DNA of 64,000 bases from an uncultured Ruminococcus sp. (GTDB lineage: Bacteria > Bacillota > Clostridia > Oscillospirales > Ruminococcaceae), in assembly GCA_900752785.1 (NCBI GenBank), contig CAADWP010000059.1:1-64000 (forward strand), read 5' to 3'. The position numbers and the translations under genes were made by a program. The stretch's first letter is position 1. Each line of letters begins with the position of its first letter. Positions 51,195 to 60,611 of the stretch are shown here, one piece after another. The notes beneath the pieces are model-generated. The model was not told the origin of the DNA, ran no database searches, and was given only the letters and a program-made list of their open reading frames with translations.

Positions 51195-53117
51195 ATGCTT
51201 GTAAGCTTAAATAACATAAACAAATTTTACAATGGCAAACAGGTGCTGAATAACGTTTCGCTGACTATTGACGAAAATGACAAAATTGGTTTAGTAGGCA
51301 ACAACGGCTGCGGAAAATCAACGTTGTTGAAGATACTTATCGGTTCAGTAGAACCTGACCGCTTTACCGAGCGCGACGGCATAGTTTCAACGGCGGCAAA
51401 AACTACTATAGGCTATCTTGAACAAATGGGCGGTCTTAACACTGACAATACCGTTATTGAGGAAATGCGGAGCGTTTTTGCGTCTGTATATTCAGCGATC
51501 GACCGTCTCCGCGAGATCGAACTTGAAATCGAAACCGGCGATAATTCCTCAGCCGATGAATATCAGCAGTTGGCTTCATGGATAGAATCGAACGACGGCT
51601 ATAATACTGACGTTAAGATACGTACGGTGCTTAACGGAATGGGATTCTCAGGCGGCGATCTTGACCGAGTTGTTTCCGGATTTTCCGGAGGCGAAAAGAC
51701 GAGGCTTTCAATTTCTCGTCTGCTTCTTGAAGAACCGAATCTGCTTATTCTTGACGAGCCGACGAATCATCTCGATTTCAAGACGATCATGTGGCTGGAG
51801 GATTACCTGCGCTCCTATAGGGGAGCAGTTCTTATCGTGTCCCATGACCGATATTTCCTCGACCGTTTATGTACCTCGATATGCGAAATTGAAAGAGGGG
51901 TTCTTACGCGATACAAGGGCAATTATTCAGCATTTGTCCGACAGCGCGAGGAGAACGATGCGCGCCGTGAAAAGGAATATGAAATGCAGCAGAAGCAGAT
52001 CGCAAAAATGGAGGACTATGTGGCGAGAAATCTTGTCCGCGCATCTACCACGAAAATGGCTCAGAGCCGCCGAAAACAGCTTGAAAAAATAGAACGTATC
52101 GAGCGTCCCGTCCATGAAACAAAATCGGCAAAGATTAGATTTACATACGCCATTGAGCCGCCGATAGATGTGCTTAAAGTCAAGGATGCGGATATTTCGG
52201 TCGGAGAAGGGGCTTCTCGAAAAACTCTTGTGGACAAAATTGATTTTGAAGTTCGTCGCGGCGAAAAAATTGGAATTATTGGTGATAACGGAATAGGAAA
52301 ATCAACTCTGCTGAAAATTATTCAGGAAAAACTGCCGCACAAGGGCACTGTCCGCTGGAACAGCAATATAAAAATTTCCTATTTCGATCAGGAAAGCCGC
52401 GGTCTGAATCGTGAGCTTACCGTAATGGAGGAGCTGCACAGCCGATATCCCTCCCTATCGGAACTTGAAGTCCGCAGCCTGCTTGCACAGGTAAGGCTTG
52501 TCGGCGAGAACGTTTTTAAGGAAACGGGGGTTATCAGCGGCGGCGAACGGGCGAAGCTCTGCTTTGCGATAATGATGCAGGAGCATGGCAACGTCTTGTT
52601 AATGGACGAACCGACAAACCACCTCGATTTGTCGTCAAAGGAAGCTATCGAAGAAGCTCTTGCCGAATATACGGGTACGATAATTTTTGTATCTCACGAC
52701 CGCTATCTTTTGAGCAGGATCGCTGATCGTCTTATTGAACTTACCGAGGGCGGCTATCGATGTCATAATTATGGATTTGATAAATATCTTGATGTGCTGA
52801 GGGATGAGCAGGCGGCTGAGAAACGTGCAGCCGATGCGGAAAAGCAGCGAAAAATGGCTGAGGATGCTAAAAATAAGACCGCTAAAACATACCGAAGCAA
52901 GCAGCAGAGAAGCGCCGATGCTGCGAGGAAAAATGAAATGCGTCGTCTTGAAAAGGAGATCGACGAATTTCAGGCGCGTATTGACGCTCTCACTGATGAG
53001 ATCGGTAAAGAGGAAGTTTACAGCGATTACGAGCTGATGAATGCGAAATGCGCCGAGATAGATGAGCTGAAACAAAGAATTGACGAAAATTTTGAGCTTC
53101 TTGTAGAGCTTGAATGA
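51195..53117 (+). CDS. ABC-F family ATPase (YdiF/Uup type)
   Basis: This 640-residue soluble protein has two ABC domains and no membrane part. The Walker A motifs are GNNGCGKST (about 36) and GDNGIGKST (about 361); SGGEKTRLS and SGGERAKLC are the signatures; LILDEPTNHLD and LLMDEPTNHLD are the Walker B motifs. A charged C-terminal coiled coil (about 540-640) fits the Uup/YdiF group. ABC-F proteins act on stalled ribosomes, some giving antibiotic resistance; nothing here shows resistance. Confidence 0.93.
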   Translation: MLVSLNNINKFYNGKQVLNNVSLTIDENDKIGLVGNNGCGKSTLLKILIGSVEPDRFTERDGIVSTAAKTTIGYLEQMGGLNTDNTVIEEMRSVFASVYSAIDRLREIELEIETGDNSSADEYQQLASWIESNDGYNTDVKIRTVLNGMGFSGGDLDRVVSGFSGGEKTRLSISRLLLEEPNLLILDEPTNHLDFKTIMWLEDYLRSYRGAVLIVSHDRYFLDRLCTSICEIERGVLTRYKGNYSAFVRQREENDARREKEYEMQQKQIAKMEDYVARNLVRASTTKMAQSRRKQLEKIERIERPVHETKSAKIRFTYAIEPPIDVLKVKDADISVGEGASRKTLVDKIDFEVRRGEKIGIIGDNGIGKSTLLKIIQEKLPHKGTVRWNSNIKISYFDQESRGLNRELTVMEELHSRYPSLSELEVRSLLAQVRLVGENVFKETGVISGGERAKLCFAIMMQEHGNVLLMDEPTNHLDLSSKEAIEEALAEYTGTIIFVSHDRYLLSRIADRLIELTEGGYRCHNYGFDKYLDVLRDEQAAEKRAADAEKQRKMAEDAKNKTAKTYRSKQQRSADAARKNEMRRLEKEIDEFQARIDALTDEIGKEEVYSDYELMNAKCAEIDELKQRIDENFELLVELE

Positions 53118-53135
53118 TATAAGGAGGAAAATAAA

Positions 53136-53876
53136 ATGCCAGGATTAGAAGATTACGCACCCGCAGTAAGAAAGGTTATGACGCTGTTTTACGTTATCGA
53201 CACCTCGGGAAGTATGCAGGGAAGCAAGATCGGACAAGTGGAGTCCGCCCTTGAAGAAGTTATGCAGACGCTTCAGGAAATAAGCAGCGAAAGCGACGAT
53301 GCGGAGATAAAAATTGCTGTCCTTGAATTTTCCACAGGAGCGCACTGGATAACCGCAGAGCCTGTATCACCTGAAGAATACCGTATGCATTCTCTTGAAG
53401 CCTGCGGTGTTACCGATCTGGGAGCTGCTTTTAAAGAGCTTGACAAAAAGCTTTCGCGCAAGGAATTTCTCAGTACCGCCGCAGGAGCTTATCCGCCTGT
53501 TATCCTGCTTTTCAGCGACGGAGGACCTACCGACAATTGGATCGGCGGACTGGCGGAGCTGCAAACGAACAACTGGTTCAAGCGCGCTATCAAGATAGCT
53601 TTCGCAATCGGCGACGATTCCGATAAGGGCGTACTGGCGCAGTTTTCGGGAAGCGCAGAAACTGTTCTCGACGTTAAAAATAAAGACCAGCTTCGCCTTA
53701 TGATCGAAAAGGCGAGCGTTATAACAAGCGTTTTTGCAAGCCATTCTCACGCGGTTGAGAGCGAGACCGATCCTGTTGAAATTTCAAAGCAGCTTGCTGC
53801 GGATGTTCAGACTCAGACTAAGGAAGCTCTTGCAGATTCTTCGGCGTCTGCCGATTGGGATGAATCGGATTGGTAA
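53136..53876 (+). CDS. VWA-domain protein, TerY-like
   Basis: This 246-residue protein is a von Willebrand A domain with the MIDAS motif DTSGSMQGSKI (about 22), a threonine region in CGVTDLGAAF (about 88), and LLFSDGGPTDNW (about 125). It has no signal peptide, so it acts in the cytoplasm. VWA, PP2C and kinase genes together form a known bacterial module, as in tellurium-resistance-type clusters. It is followed 8 bp later by the PP2C gene. Confidence 0.88.
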   Translation: MPGLEDYAPAVRKVMTLFYVIDTSGSMQGSKIGQVESALEEVMQTLQEISSESDDAEIKIAVLEFSTGAHWITAEPVSPEEYRMHSLEACGVTDLGAAFKELDKKLSRKEFLSTAAGAYPPVILLFSDGGPTDNWIGGLAELQTNNWFKRAIKIAFAIGDDSDKGVLAQFSGSAETVLDVKNKDQLRLMIEKASVITSVFASHSHAVESETDPVEISKQLAADVQTQTKEALADSSASADWDESDW

Positions 53877-53884
53877 GGTGAAAA

Positions 53885-54793
53885 ATGAAAAAATATCGTT
53901 CCTTTGCTCATAGCTGCGTCGGCGCTTCCCACCTGAGAAGGGAGCTTATCTGTCAGGATTTTTCCCTTTGCGCTGACCGCAAAAAATATTCCTTTGCCGC
54001 TGTAGCCGACGGTCACGGCAGTCTCTGTTACCTTCGGACGGAACGCGGTTCAAGATTTGCGGCTGAGTGCGCTTTAGAATGTACGGATGAATTTATGGAA
54101 AGTCTTGAACAAGCCGAGGAAGTTCTGAGCAGCGAACGTGAGAGAGCGTCGCTTTTAAATCAGCTTTGGCGAAGTATTGTTTCACGATGGCATGAACGTG
54201 TAGAAGCTGATTTTGCAAACGAGCCGTTTACGGAGGAGGAGCTGAACCGGATTCCTGAAAAGTACGCATACTATAAGAAGCGTTACGCTTCGGGGCGGTA
54301 TATTGATGCATATGGAACTACTCTTGCCTTTGCAGTAGCTTCTAAAACGTTTGCATTCTGTATTCAGTTGGGAGACGGAAGCTGTACGGCTCTATTTGCC
54401 GACGGAACTGCCGTTTCGCCGATTCCGGACGATCCCGAATGTCACGACAACGTGACAACCTCCATGTGTCAGGATGACGCTGTACTTTCGGCAAGATTTT
54501 GTTATTTTTCGGAGTATAGGCTTCCTACGGCGATATTTCTGGGAACGGACGGAGTGGGGAATTCCTACTGCAATGAAGAACAGCTTCACGGCTTTTATCG
54601 TGGGCTTGCCCTTACAATCGCCGAAAACGGTTTGGATGAGGGCGTTCGTCAGCTTGAGAACTTTTTACCGGATATGACAAAAAAGGGCAGCGGAGACGAT
54701 GTATCCTGTGCGGGAGTTATTGACCTTAAAGCGCTGAAAAAATGTATGATTAAGCTTTCGGAGGATAAAAATGGACAATACGAATCTGAATAA
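53885..54793 (+). CDS. PP2C-like phosphatase, partner of the VWA protein
   Basis: This 302-residue protein is a diverged PP2C: it begins RSFAHSCVGASHLRRELICQ (matching the usual QGxxHxxxNQDxF), has VADGHGSLCYLRTERGSRFA, IQLGDGSC, FLGTDGVGNS and GSGDDVSCAGVI. The two metal-binding aspartates in DGHG and the DD near the end are kept. It would dephosphorylate targets of a partner kinase. Its 3' end overlaps the next gene by 23 bp. Confidence 0.85.
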   Translation: MKKYRSFAHSCVGASHLRRELICQDFSLCADRKKYSFAAVADGHGSLCYLRTERGSRFAAECALECTDEFMESLEQAEEVLSSERERASLLNQLWRSIVSRWHERVEADFANEPFTEEELNRIPEKYAYYKKRYASGRYIDAYGTTLAFAVASKTFAFCIQLGDGSCTALFADGTAVSPIPDDPECHDNVTTSMCQDDAVLSARFCYFSEYRLPTAIFLGTDGVGNSYCNEEQLHGFYRGLALTIAENGLDEGVRQLENFLPDMTKKGSGDDVSCAGVIDLKALKKCMIKLSEDKNGQYESE

Positions 54794-55277
54794 TTTAAAG
54801 GCTCTTAAAAAATGCCGTAAAATGGAAACGCTGCTGCTTCTTTTAATAGTTTTTCCAACGGCTGTTTCTCTTGTGTTTGCGATCATTGCCATTTTTTCGC
54901 CGGTATACTCGGATTTCGCTATAATTATCTCGATCATCCTGCGGCTGGTCTATATCGTTATGGCTTTTGCAGGCTTGTACTGCAAAAAGCTGCATTGGAC
55001 GATCTCTGCTCCGCTTGCTCCGGCGATTATCTGGATCGTGACTAAAGGAACGGCGGAGGTTTTGATGGTTTTCTTTGCTCTGTTGACGGCGATTTTGACT
55101 GTTTATAATAACCGTGTTTACGCCTATCTTGAGCAGCAAGAGGGCTTTCCATATTTCAGCGAGCGTTTTGAGATGCAAAAGGTCAATTATGATAAGTTCA
55201 GCGAAAAAGATCCCTTTGAAGCTGCTGCTGAGGAACGGCGCAAAACGGCTACTGATAAAATGGAAGATTTGTTTTAA
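54771..55277 (+). CDS. Four-helix membrane protein, end of the VWA-PP2C operon
   Basis: This 168-residue protein has four predicted helices (about 18-42, 46-66, 72-94 and 95-116) and a charged C-terminal cytoplasmic tail with FGAAAEERRK-like residues. It overlaps the PP2C gene, with SD GGAGG inside that gene. The family is not recognised. It could be a membrane target or tether of the VWA-PP2C proteins. Confidence 0.7.
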   Translation: MDNTNLNNLKALKKCRKMETLLLLLIVFPTAVSLVFAIIAIFSPVYSDFAIIISIILRLVYIVMAFAGLYCKKLHWTISAPLAPAIIWIVTKGTAEVLMVFFALLTAILTVYNNRVYAYLEQQEGFPYFSERFEMQKVNYDKFSEKDPFEAAAEERRKTATDKMEDLF

Positions 55278-55286
55278 AATTTATTA

Positions 55287-55327
55287 AAAACCGCCGCACA
55301 TACAAAAATGTGCGGCGGTTTTTTTAA
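55287..55327 (+). terminator. Terminator after the VWA-PP2C operon
   Basis: AAAACCGCCGCACA and TGTGCGGCGGTTTT pair around an 8-nt loop with a long T run. It lies between convergent genes. Confidence 0.92.
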
Positions 55328-56214
55328 TTTTTATCCTGATTAACTGAAAAAATATCTGCAACTTCGCTTAGTGTTATATATGCCATAGGATCTATTTTCT
55401 GGACTATATCTTTCATTTTTATTACCTGAAAACGGTTCACTACAAAATATACAACTTTTCTGTCTTTACCCGAATATCCGCCCTTTGCGTCCATAATAGT
55501 CATTCCGCAGCCAAATTCCCTTTGCAGAGCCTTGCATATATTTTCCGATTTTGACGTTACGATAAACGCTGCCTTCGAACGCTCGAGACCTTCAACTATA
55601 TAGTCTATTGTCTTCAGAGCCACATAATATGTAACGATTGAATAAAGCGGCAAAATCCAGCTTTTTATTACAAGACCACAGATAATATAGAGTATAACAT
55701 TGTATATCATTACAAATGAGCCGACGGTCAAGCCCATACGTTTGGCAAAAATGACAGCCATTACCTCAATGCCATCCATAGCTCCGCCGAATCGTATAGC
55801 AAGTCCGCTTCCTACGCCCGAAATCACTCCCCCAAAAAGTGAACACAGCAGTAAGTCGGTTCCTGCAAGAGGCGATGCAATGCTTACATCAACGGGAAAA
55901 ATATCGGTTATGAGCCATGCTGTTATCGAATATATCATTACTGTATATATTGCGCTTATGGTAAAAATTGCACCCTGTTTTTTTAAGCCGTATAGGAATA
56001 GGGGAATATTTAATAGGATCAAGAATATCGAAAGCGACAGCCATGATGGAGTGACTTGAGAAAGCAGCATCGAAGTGCCTGAAATCCCACTGTCATATAG
56101 CTTGACAGGCGATAAAAAAATCGTTACTCCAAATGCGTTTATGATTCCGGCAGCAGTCATCATAATAAAGTTTATAAATGGAATTTCTTTTAATGCGGAT
56201 ATAAATTTCTTCAT
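55324..56214 (-). CDS. YitT-family membrane protein (DUF161/DUF2179)
   Basis: This 296-residue protein has about five transmembrane helices and the family segments AAGIINAFGVTIFLSPVKLYDSG and GSGLAIRFGGAMDGIEVMAV, followed by a soluble DUF2179 domain at the C-terminus (about 215-290) with a GYSGKDRKVVYFVVNR segment. YitT proteins are common in Bacillota and the function is not known. The SD GGAGG is present. It is the last clearly resident gene before the accessory region. Confidence 0.88.
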   Translation of the reverse strand: MKKFISALKEIPFINFIMMTAAGIINAFGVTIFLSPVKLYDSGISGTSMLLSQVTPSWLSLSIFLILLNIPLFLYGLKKQGAIFTISAIYTVMIYSITAWLITDIFPVDVSIASPLAGTDLLLCSLFGGVISGVGSGLAIRFGGAMDGIEVMAVIFAKRMGLTVGSFVMIYNVILYIICGLVIKSWILPLYSIVTYYVALKTIDYIVEGLERSKAAFIVTSKSENICKALQREFGCGMTIMDAKGGYSGKDRKVVYFVVNRFQVIKMKDIVQKIDPMAYITLSEVADIFSVNQDKN

Positions 56215-56278
56215 TTCTGATCCTCCTTTAATTATGACAGCTTTGATTGTTCGGCGGGGTAATACAGCTTAATATAAA

Positions 56279-56306
56279 AATCCGTCCCGACAAACGAGAC
56301 GGATCT
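56279..56306. other. Hairpin at the border of the accessory region
   Basis: ATCCGTC and GACGGAT pair around a short loop. It has a T-rich flank on one side only and may be a terminator for genes reading from the right, or a recombination-site relic. The remainder to 56555 has direct TGTTAGTTA repeats near 56414-56437 and no gene that I can see. Confidence 0.4.
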
Positions 56307-56555
56307 GGGTGTATAGTTCGTAATTGCTGAATCACCGGCAAAAACGAGATAAATAAAATTATCTCTTCGAGAACTTAAAAAGCTGGATTTTAGGCGTTTT
56401 TAAGCCGTTTTGTTAGTTACCTGTTAGTTATTCTTTCAGGTTTATTGATTTCAAATAACACGTTATGAAACTGGGGTGATGTTTTGTGTCTTTAACCTTT
56501 TTGCAATTCAAGCATTTTGGAAATTGCTTTATCAAAAACTGTATTTAGCAATAAT

Positions 56556-57635
56556 TTATTTTATAAATCTTATTTGCACATTCAGCTTTAAATACTGTTC
56601 TCCGCCGTCTTCATAAATAGTACCAAAACCATGTCTACTCTTGCTTGGGGTATCGAATCTTGTATTGGTAAGCATATAATTTCGGAAAGCATTCTGGTTA
56701 TAGATATGATAGCAGACCACGTCTCCATCTTCTTTAACAATTATATATCCACCTGTAGCTTCATAATCTCCTGTCCATATCTTTGCAGGAGTCATTCCAA
56801 GTGCTATATTTGTAAGCAATTCTTTAATCTTATGAGACAAATAAACCTTATTATTTAAAGTTTTTACAATGTTTTCCTTTGCGGTGATTTCAACCAACTT
56901 AGATATCATAAATGATTCGCCTTGATAATAAAGTTTTATCATCTCAGCAAAAATTTCAGGCATTTCCGAAGTAATCATTCTTAAGTTAAAATCAAATATT
57001 TCATTACATGTTTTTATAAACACAATATCTGAATCTATGCCTGATAGATAATCAAATTTTTCCTTAAATTTTCCAAAGCCATTAAATATTAACACTTCAG
57101 TGGGGGTCAGTTTATGACCTATTACTTTATAAACAAAGTTTGTTGCACCCGAAGCATTAAACAGTGTTGAAGGATTACCAAGCTGTGATTTTATACTGAA
57201 CCCGAAAGTATCATCTCTGCCACACATAATGTCATGCAACATAAGCACGATATCTGCTTTATTCTGAGATTTTGCTTTAAGCGTATCACATTCTATCGAC
57301 TGTGCAAATTTCCAAGTATCGGGCAATTCAAATGCACCTTTGTATTTTGCAGATTTCTTGTCTTTTAACCCTCTAAGCAGAAGATTGGTTTGTTTAATGA
57401 AGCTTTCAATCGGTACCGAGCATATCACTTCTCCGCTTGCTGAACTCACAACCTTAATATCTCCATTACGTCTGTATTCAAACTTTCTGTCATCTGTTCC
57501 CCTGATTACTTTCAAAACATCATAGTATATTTCGGGTATTTTGTTCGTATCGGCATCGGCAGCATAAAGCTTTCCGTCTGCAAGAAGTTTAAACATTGTG
57601 TACAGTTCGCTCCATTCTCCTATGTTACCTGTCAT
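56556..57635 (-). CDS. HpaII-like type II restriction endonuclease
   Basis: This 359-residue protein begins MTGNIGEWSELYTMFKLLADGK, matching the HpaII restriction endonuclease family. The central FGFSIKSQLGNPSTLFNASGATNF part is likely to hold the catalytic lysine and acidic residues. HpaII cuts CCGG unless the inner cytosine is methylated. It is the last gene of the restriction-modification operon, 17 bp after an Mrr-like gene. The site specificity here is inferred. Confidence 0.82.
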   Translation of the reverse strand: MTGNIGEWSELYTMFKLLADGKLYAADADTNKIPEIYYDVLKVIRGTDDRKFEYRRNGDIKVVSSASGEVICSVPIESFIKQTNLLLRGLKDKKSAKYKGAFELPDTWKFAQSIECDTLKAKSQNKADIVLMLHDIMCGRDDTFGFSIKSQLGNPSTLFNASGATNFVYKVIGHKLTPTEVLIFNGFGKFKEKFDYLSGIDSDIVFIKTCNEIFDFNLRMITSEMPEIFAEMIKLYYQGESFMISKLVEITAKENIVKTLNNKVYLSHKIKELLTNIALGMTPAKIWTGDYEATGGYIIVKEDGDVVCYHIYNQNAFRNYMLTNTRFDTPSKSRHGFGTIYEDGGEQYLKLNVQIRFIK

Positions 57636-57652
57636 ATTAAACCTCTTTCATG

Positions 57653-58519
57653 TTATATCTTTTGAAAATAATCTTCGTCTATTTCATAATCTTTGACTTC
57701 TTTTACGCCTATTCCTAATTCTGCAAGCTTAGTAATAAATTCTTCTCCATCTATTAGGTCAATCTGCTGTTTTCCCAAATTCGATGCTTCATCTATTGCT
57801 TGTTTAGAAAACGAACCTGTGGTAATAAATACCCCTTTTTCAACATCTGTAGTCAAAGAACCTCTAAAATCCCGAATTTCAGGAGCACCCACCGTACCTT
57901 TATAACGTTTGCATTGAAAAGCAATATTGAAACTAAAAACACCGTTTATCTTCAATTTTCCTGTGCCGTCAATACCGCCGTCTCCTGATTTCTTAGTAAC
58001 TTTAACATCATAAAAACCACACTCTCTAAGAAGTCTTTGTGTCAACCTTTCAAAAGCATATGGATTCATTTCGGTTAAAACCTTATGTAACTTTGTTCGC
58101 CAAGGTCTAACTTCTTCGGGGACCTCTACACCTGCTTCTTCCATTTGAGCTTCTTCAGTGTTTACTTGTTCAGATAAAGTTGATTTTGCTTTTTTACAGT
58201 TACGTTCTATATAATCTCCGTCAACAGTATTAACATTAGAAAAATCAACAGTAATTGACCAAACACTTCTCGCACTGTTTTCGATAGCTCCGTAATTTTT
58301 TAATAAAGTACGTGCCCACGCAAGTCTATAGTTTATTTCTGATAAACTGCTGCTATTCAGATGAGGAATAGAACATATTTCATCTGATAAATTTAGTATG
58401 TCTATAGCTTTTTCGTTAATTTCATTATTATTTCCTGAACCGCCAAGAGATTTAAGTGCAGAAAAAGTAACCTCTACAAGCTTTGAGTATTCAGGTATTT
58501 TCAAGTTATCTGTTTTCAT
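57653..58519 (-). CDS. Mrr-like restriction endonuclease
   Basis: This 288-residue protein has an N-terminal winged-helix-like Mrr_N region (about 1-95) and a C-terminal Mrr catalytic domain with DVKVTKKSGDGGIDG (about 171-185) and FNIAFQCKRYKG (about 197-208), giving the D...(Q)xK nuclease pattern. Mrr-type enzymes cut either modified DNA or defined unmodified sites. It overlaps the methyltransferase gene by 4 bp, so synthesis is coupled to the protecting enzyme. Confidence 0.85.
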   Translation of the reverse strand: MKTDNLKIPEYSKLVEVTFSALKSLGGSGNNNEINEKAIDILNLSDEICSIPHLNSSSLSEINYRLAWARTLLKNYGAIENSARSVWSITVDFSNVNTVDGDYIERNCKKAKSTLSEQVNTEEAQMEEAGVEVPEEVRPWRTKLHKVLTEMNPYAFERLTQRLLRECGFYDVKVTKKSGDGGIDGTGKLKINGVFSFNIAFQCKRYKGTVGAPEIRDFRGSLTTDVEKGVFITTGSFSKQAIDEASNLGKQQIDLIDGEEFITKLAELGIGVKEVKDYEIDEDYFQKI

Positions 58520-59655
58520 ATATTATTCCCCGTATTTTTTTCAAGTTCTGAAAGGCATTTCTTCATAAACTTCGCCATTTCCTCTACCGCAGGAATGGTA
58601 ACCGCATTACCGAACTGCTTATATTTCGGTCCGTCTGCCATTTTTGGAGGAAAGCTGAACTTATCCTCGCCCGTTTTCTTGTCAATAAAGGCATAATTTA
58701 TAAAGCCCTGCAGTTTGCCCCATTCTCTCGGGGTCATAAAACGAATCCCCTTATTATTCAGCGGAGTGTGTTTTGTAGGATATATTTTACCAGCAACGCC
58801 TTCTTTTGGGTCTATGACAAGATTTCTTTCTTTTCCCGAACCGCCTGTAGCAAGTATGGCATTTGAGACAGGTGACTCTATTTCGGGAAAATTTACTATC
58901 TTATATCCAAAGCCGTTGCCCTTACCCTCATGCCTTGCCCTGTGTCTTTCAAGAGTTTCTACATATCCCTCGGATAAAAAATATTTATCGTCTGCATTCA
59001 TTTCAAGCAAATCATTCAAATCTTTATACAATTTGCCTTTACGTTCGGAAGGAGTTTCATTTGGAAGCAAATCAACAATATTGCCAAAATGTTCTCGATT
59101 AAACCCCATAATATATACTCTGGGACGATTTTGAGGAACTCCGAAATTTCGAGAGTTTCGTACAAAATTTCTGGCATTGTAAATCAAATCTCCGTTGTCG
59201 TCTTTCATTACACCTATCACCTTGTAATCAAGTTCATTGACGAGAACATTTATTATGGTTGCAAACGTTCGACCTTTCTGATGTGTAATAAGATTATCAA
59301 CATTTTCAAGCATAAATGCTTTTGGCCTTGTTCGTTTTATTATTTCGGCAATATCAAAGAAAAGAGTTCCTCTTGTCTTATCCAAAAATCCATCTTTTTT
59401 ACCTGCACGGCTAAATGCTTGACACGGAAAACCAGCCAGCAATATATCATAAGAAGTACTCTCAACCTTTTGTTTAAATTCTTCGGAGGTAACGTCATTA
59501 AAAGGGTCTTCTCCATAAAGATGTTTATATGTAAGACAAGCATTTTTATCAATCTCGGCAGAAAGCACATTTTCAAAAACGCCTGCAAGTTCGTAACCTC
59601 TTCTTATACCTCCAATGCCTGCACATAAATCTATTGTTTTGTACTTTTGCCTCAT
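58516..59655 (-). CDS. DNA cytosine-5 methyltransferase, HpaII-like
   Basis: This 379-residue C5 methyltransferase has motif I (IDLCAGIGGIRRGYELAG), motif IV with the catalytic cysteine in AGFPCQAFSRAG (Cys near 78), ENVDNL, and QNRPRVYIMGF, then a target-recognition region and the closing PREWGKLQGF and KYKQFGNAVTIP motifs. It is complete. Its position with a HpaII-like nuclease points to CCGG methylation. The gene is preceded by SD AAAGGAG. Confidence 0.9.
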   Translation of the reverse strand: MRQKYKTIDLCAGIGGIRRGYELAGVFENVLSAEIDKNACLTYKHLYGEDPFNDVTSEEFKQKVESTSYDILLAGFPCQAFSRAGKKDGFLDKTRGTLFFDIAEIIKRTRPKAFMLENVDNLITHQKGRTFATIINVLVNELDYKVIGVMKDDNGDLIYNARNFVRNSRNFGVPQNRPRVYIMGFNREHFGNIVDLLPNETPSERKGKLYKDLNDLLEMNADDKYFLSEGYVETLERHRARHEGKGNGFGYKIVNFPEIESPVSNAILATGGSGKERNLVIDPKEGVAGKIYPTKHTPLNNKGIRFMTPREWGKLQGFINYAFIDKKTGEDKFSFPPKMADGPKYKQFGNAVTIPAVEEMAKFMKKCLSELEKNTGNNI

Positions 59656-59667
59656 AAAAATACTCCT

Positions 59668-60611
59668 TTAAAACACCTTAAATATATTATCGGCTATACG
59701 CTTAACAACAGGGAGACATACTGTATTACCGCATTGTTTATACGCTGCTTCAAGCGATACACCTTTTAAAATAAAATTTTTAGGAAAACCTTGTAGTTCC
59801 AAACACTCATAAGGGGTCAATTTTCATATTCCAAAATCATCTCTTATTATAGGCACTCTATCATGATAAATTCCCATGTTGGCTTTCAGTGTAGGCGAAA
59901 GTTCATATTTCCGCATTGCGACTCCGCTATCATCTATGCGGTAAATGCCAGTTTTACCTTGAATACGTCGATTAAGCAAATCATAATATTTGCTGTTTGA
60001 ATTGTAATAATAAATATTACTGTGTTTAACTGTTCTGTCGATAATGTCCTCTATACTTATTGTTAATTCTATTTCTTTTGGAAAAGAAATAGAGTTTAAC
60101 ATATCTAAATTCAAAAATGTTGCTATAAATGTTCTATTTCGTTCCTGTGGAATATTGCCATGAGTGCAAGCATTTAACATAGCATATTTGATTTCATATC
60201 CCAGATACGCTAATGTATTAAATATAGTAATAAACGTTCTTCCATTGTCATGATATACAAGGTTTTTGACATTTTCCAGCAAAATTACCTTTGGCTTCAT
60301 CTTTTTGGCAATTCGTGCAATTTCAAAGAACAGGTTTCCCCTTGGGTCTTTAAAACCACGTTGATACCCCATAACCGAAAAACTTTGACATGGAAAATCA
60401 GCTACAAGAATATCTGCATTAGGTATATTATTTTCATCAACAGTGCGAATATCAGCTTCAACAAGTATTGTATCAATAAAATTATTTCGATAAGTGACGC
60501 AAGCTTGACAATCATTTCATTAGTCCAAATAACTTCAAAACCCGCCTGCTTAAATGCAGGGTCAATACCGCCTATCCCCGAAAATAAACTTATAACAGTA
60601 GGCTTAGGCAA
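59668..60611 (-). pseudogene. Broken second DNA cytosine-5 methyltransferase
   Basis: This sequence once encoded a C5 methyltransferase. MPKPTVISLFSGIGGIDPAF is motif I and DFPCQSFSVMGYQRG is motif IV. Between them the frame changes after VIWTNE: reading continues in the next frame as NDCQACVTYRNN, consistent with loss of one A from a run. Near the 3' end, DDFGI is followed by a TGA and then KLTPYECLELQGFP and QCGNTV in the same frame, so there is a nonsense codon where R is usual. The gene has therefore two lesions; one could be a sequencing error. It overlaps vsr by 8 bp. Confidence 0.85.

Noticed and set aside
52635-53075. Minus-strand 146-codon frame within the ABC-F gene
   Set aside because: It is antisense to a complete ABC domain and coiled coil, with no start signals.
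59089-59628. 179-codon plus-strand frame over the intact methyltransferase
   Set aside because: It is antisense to methyltransferase motifs I to VIII, which are certain.
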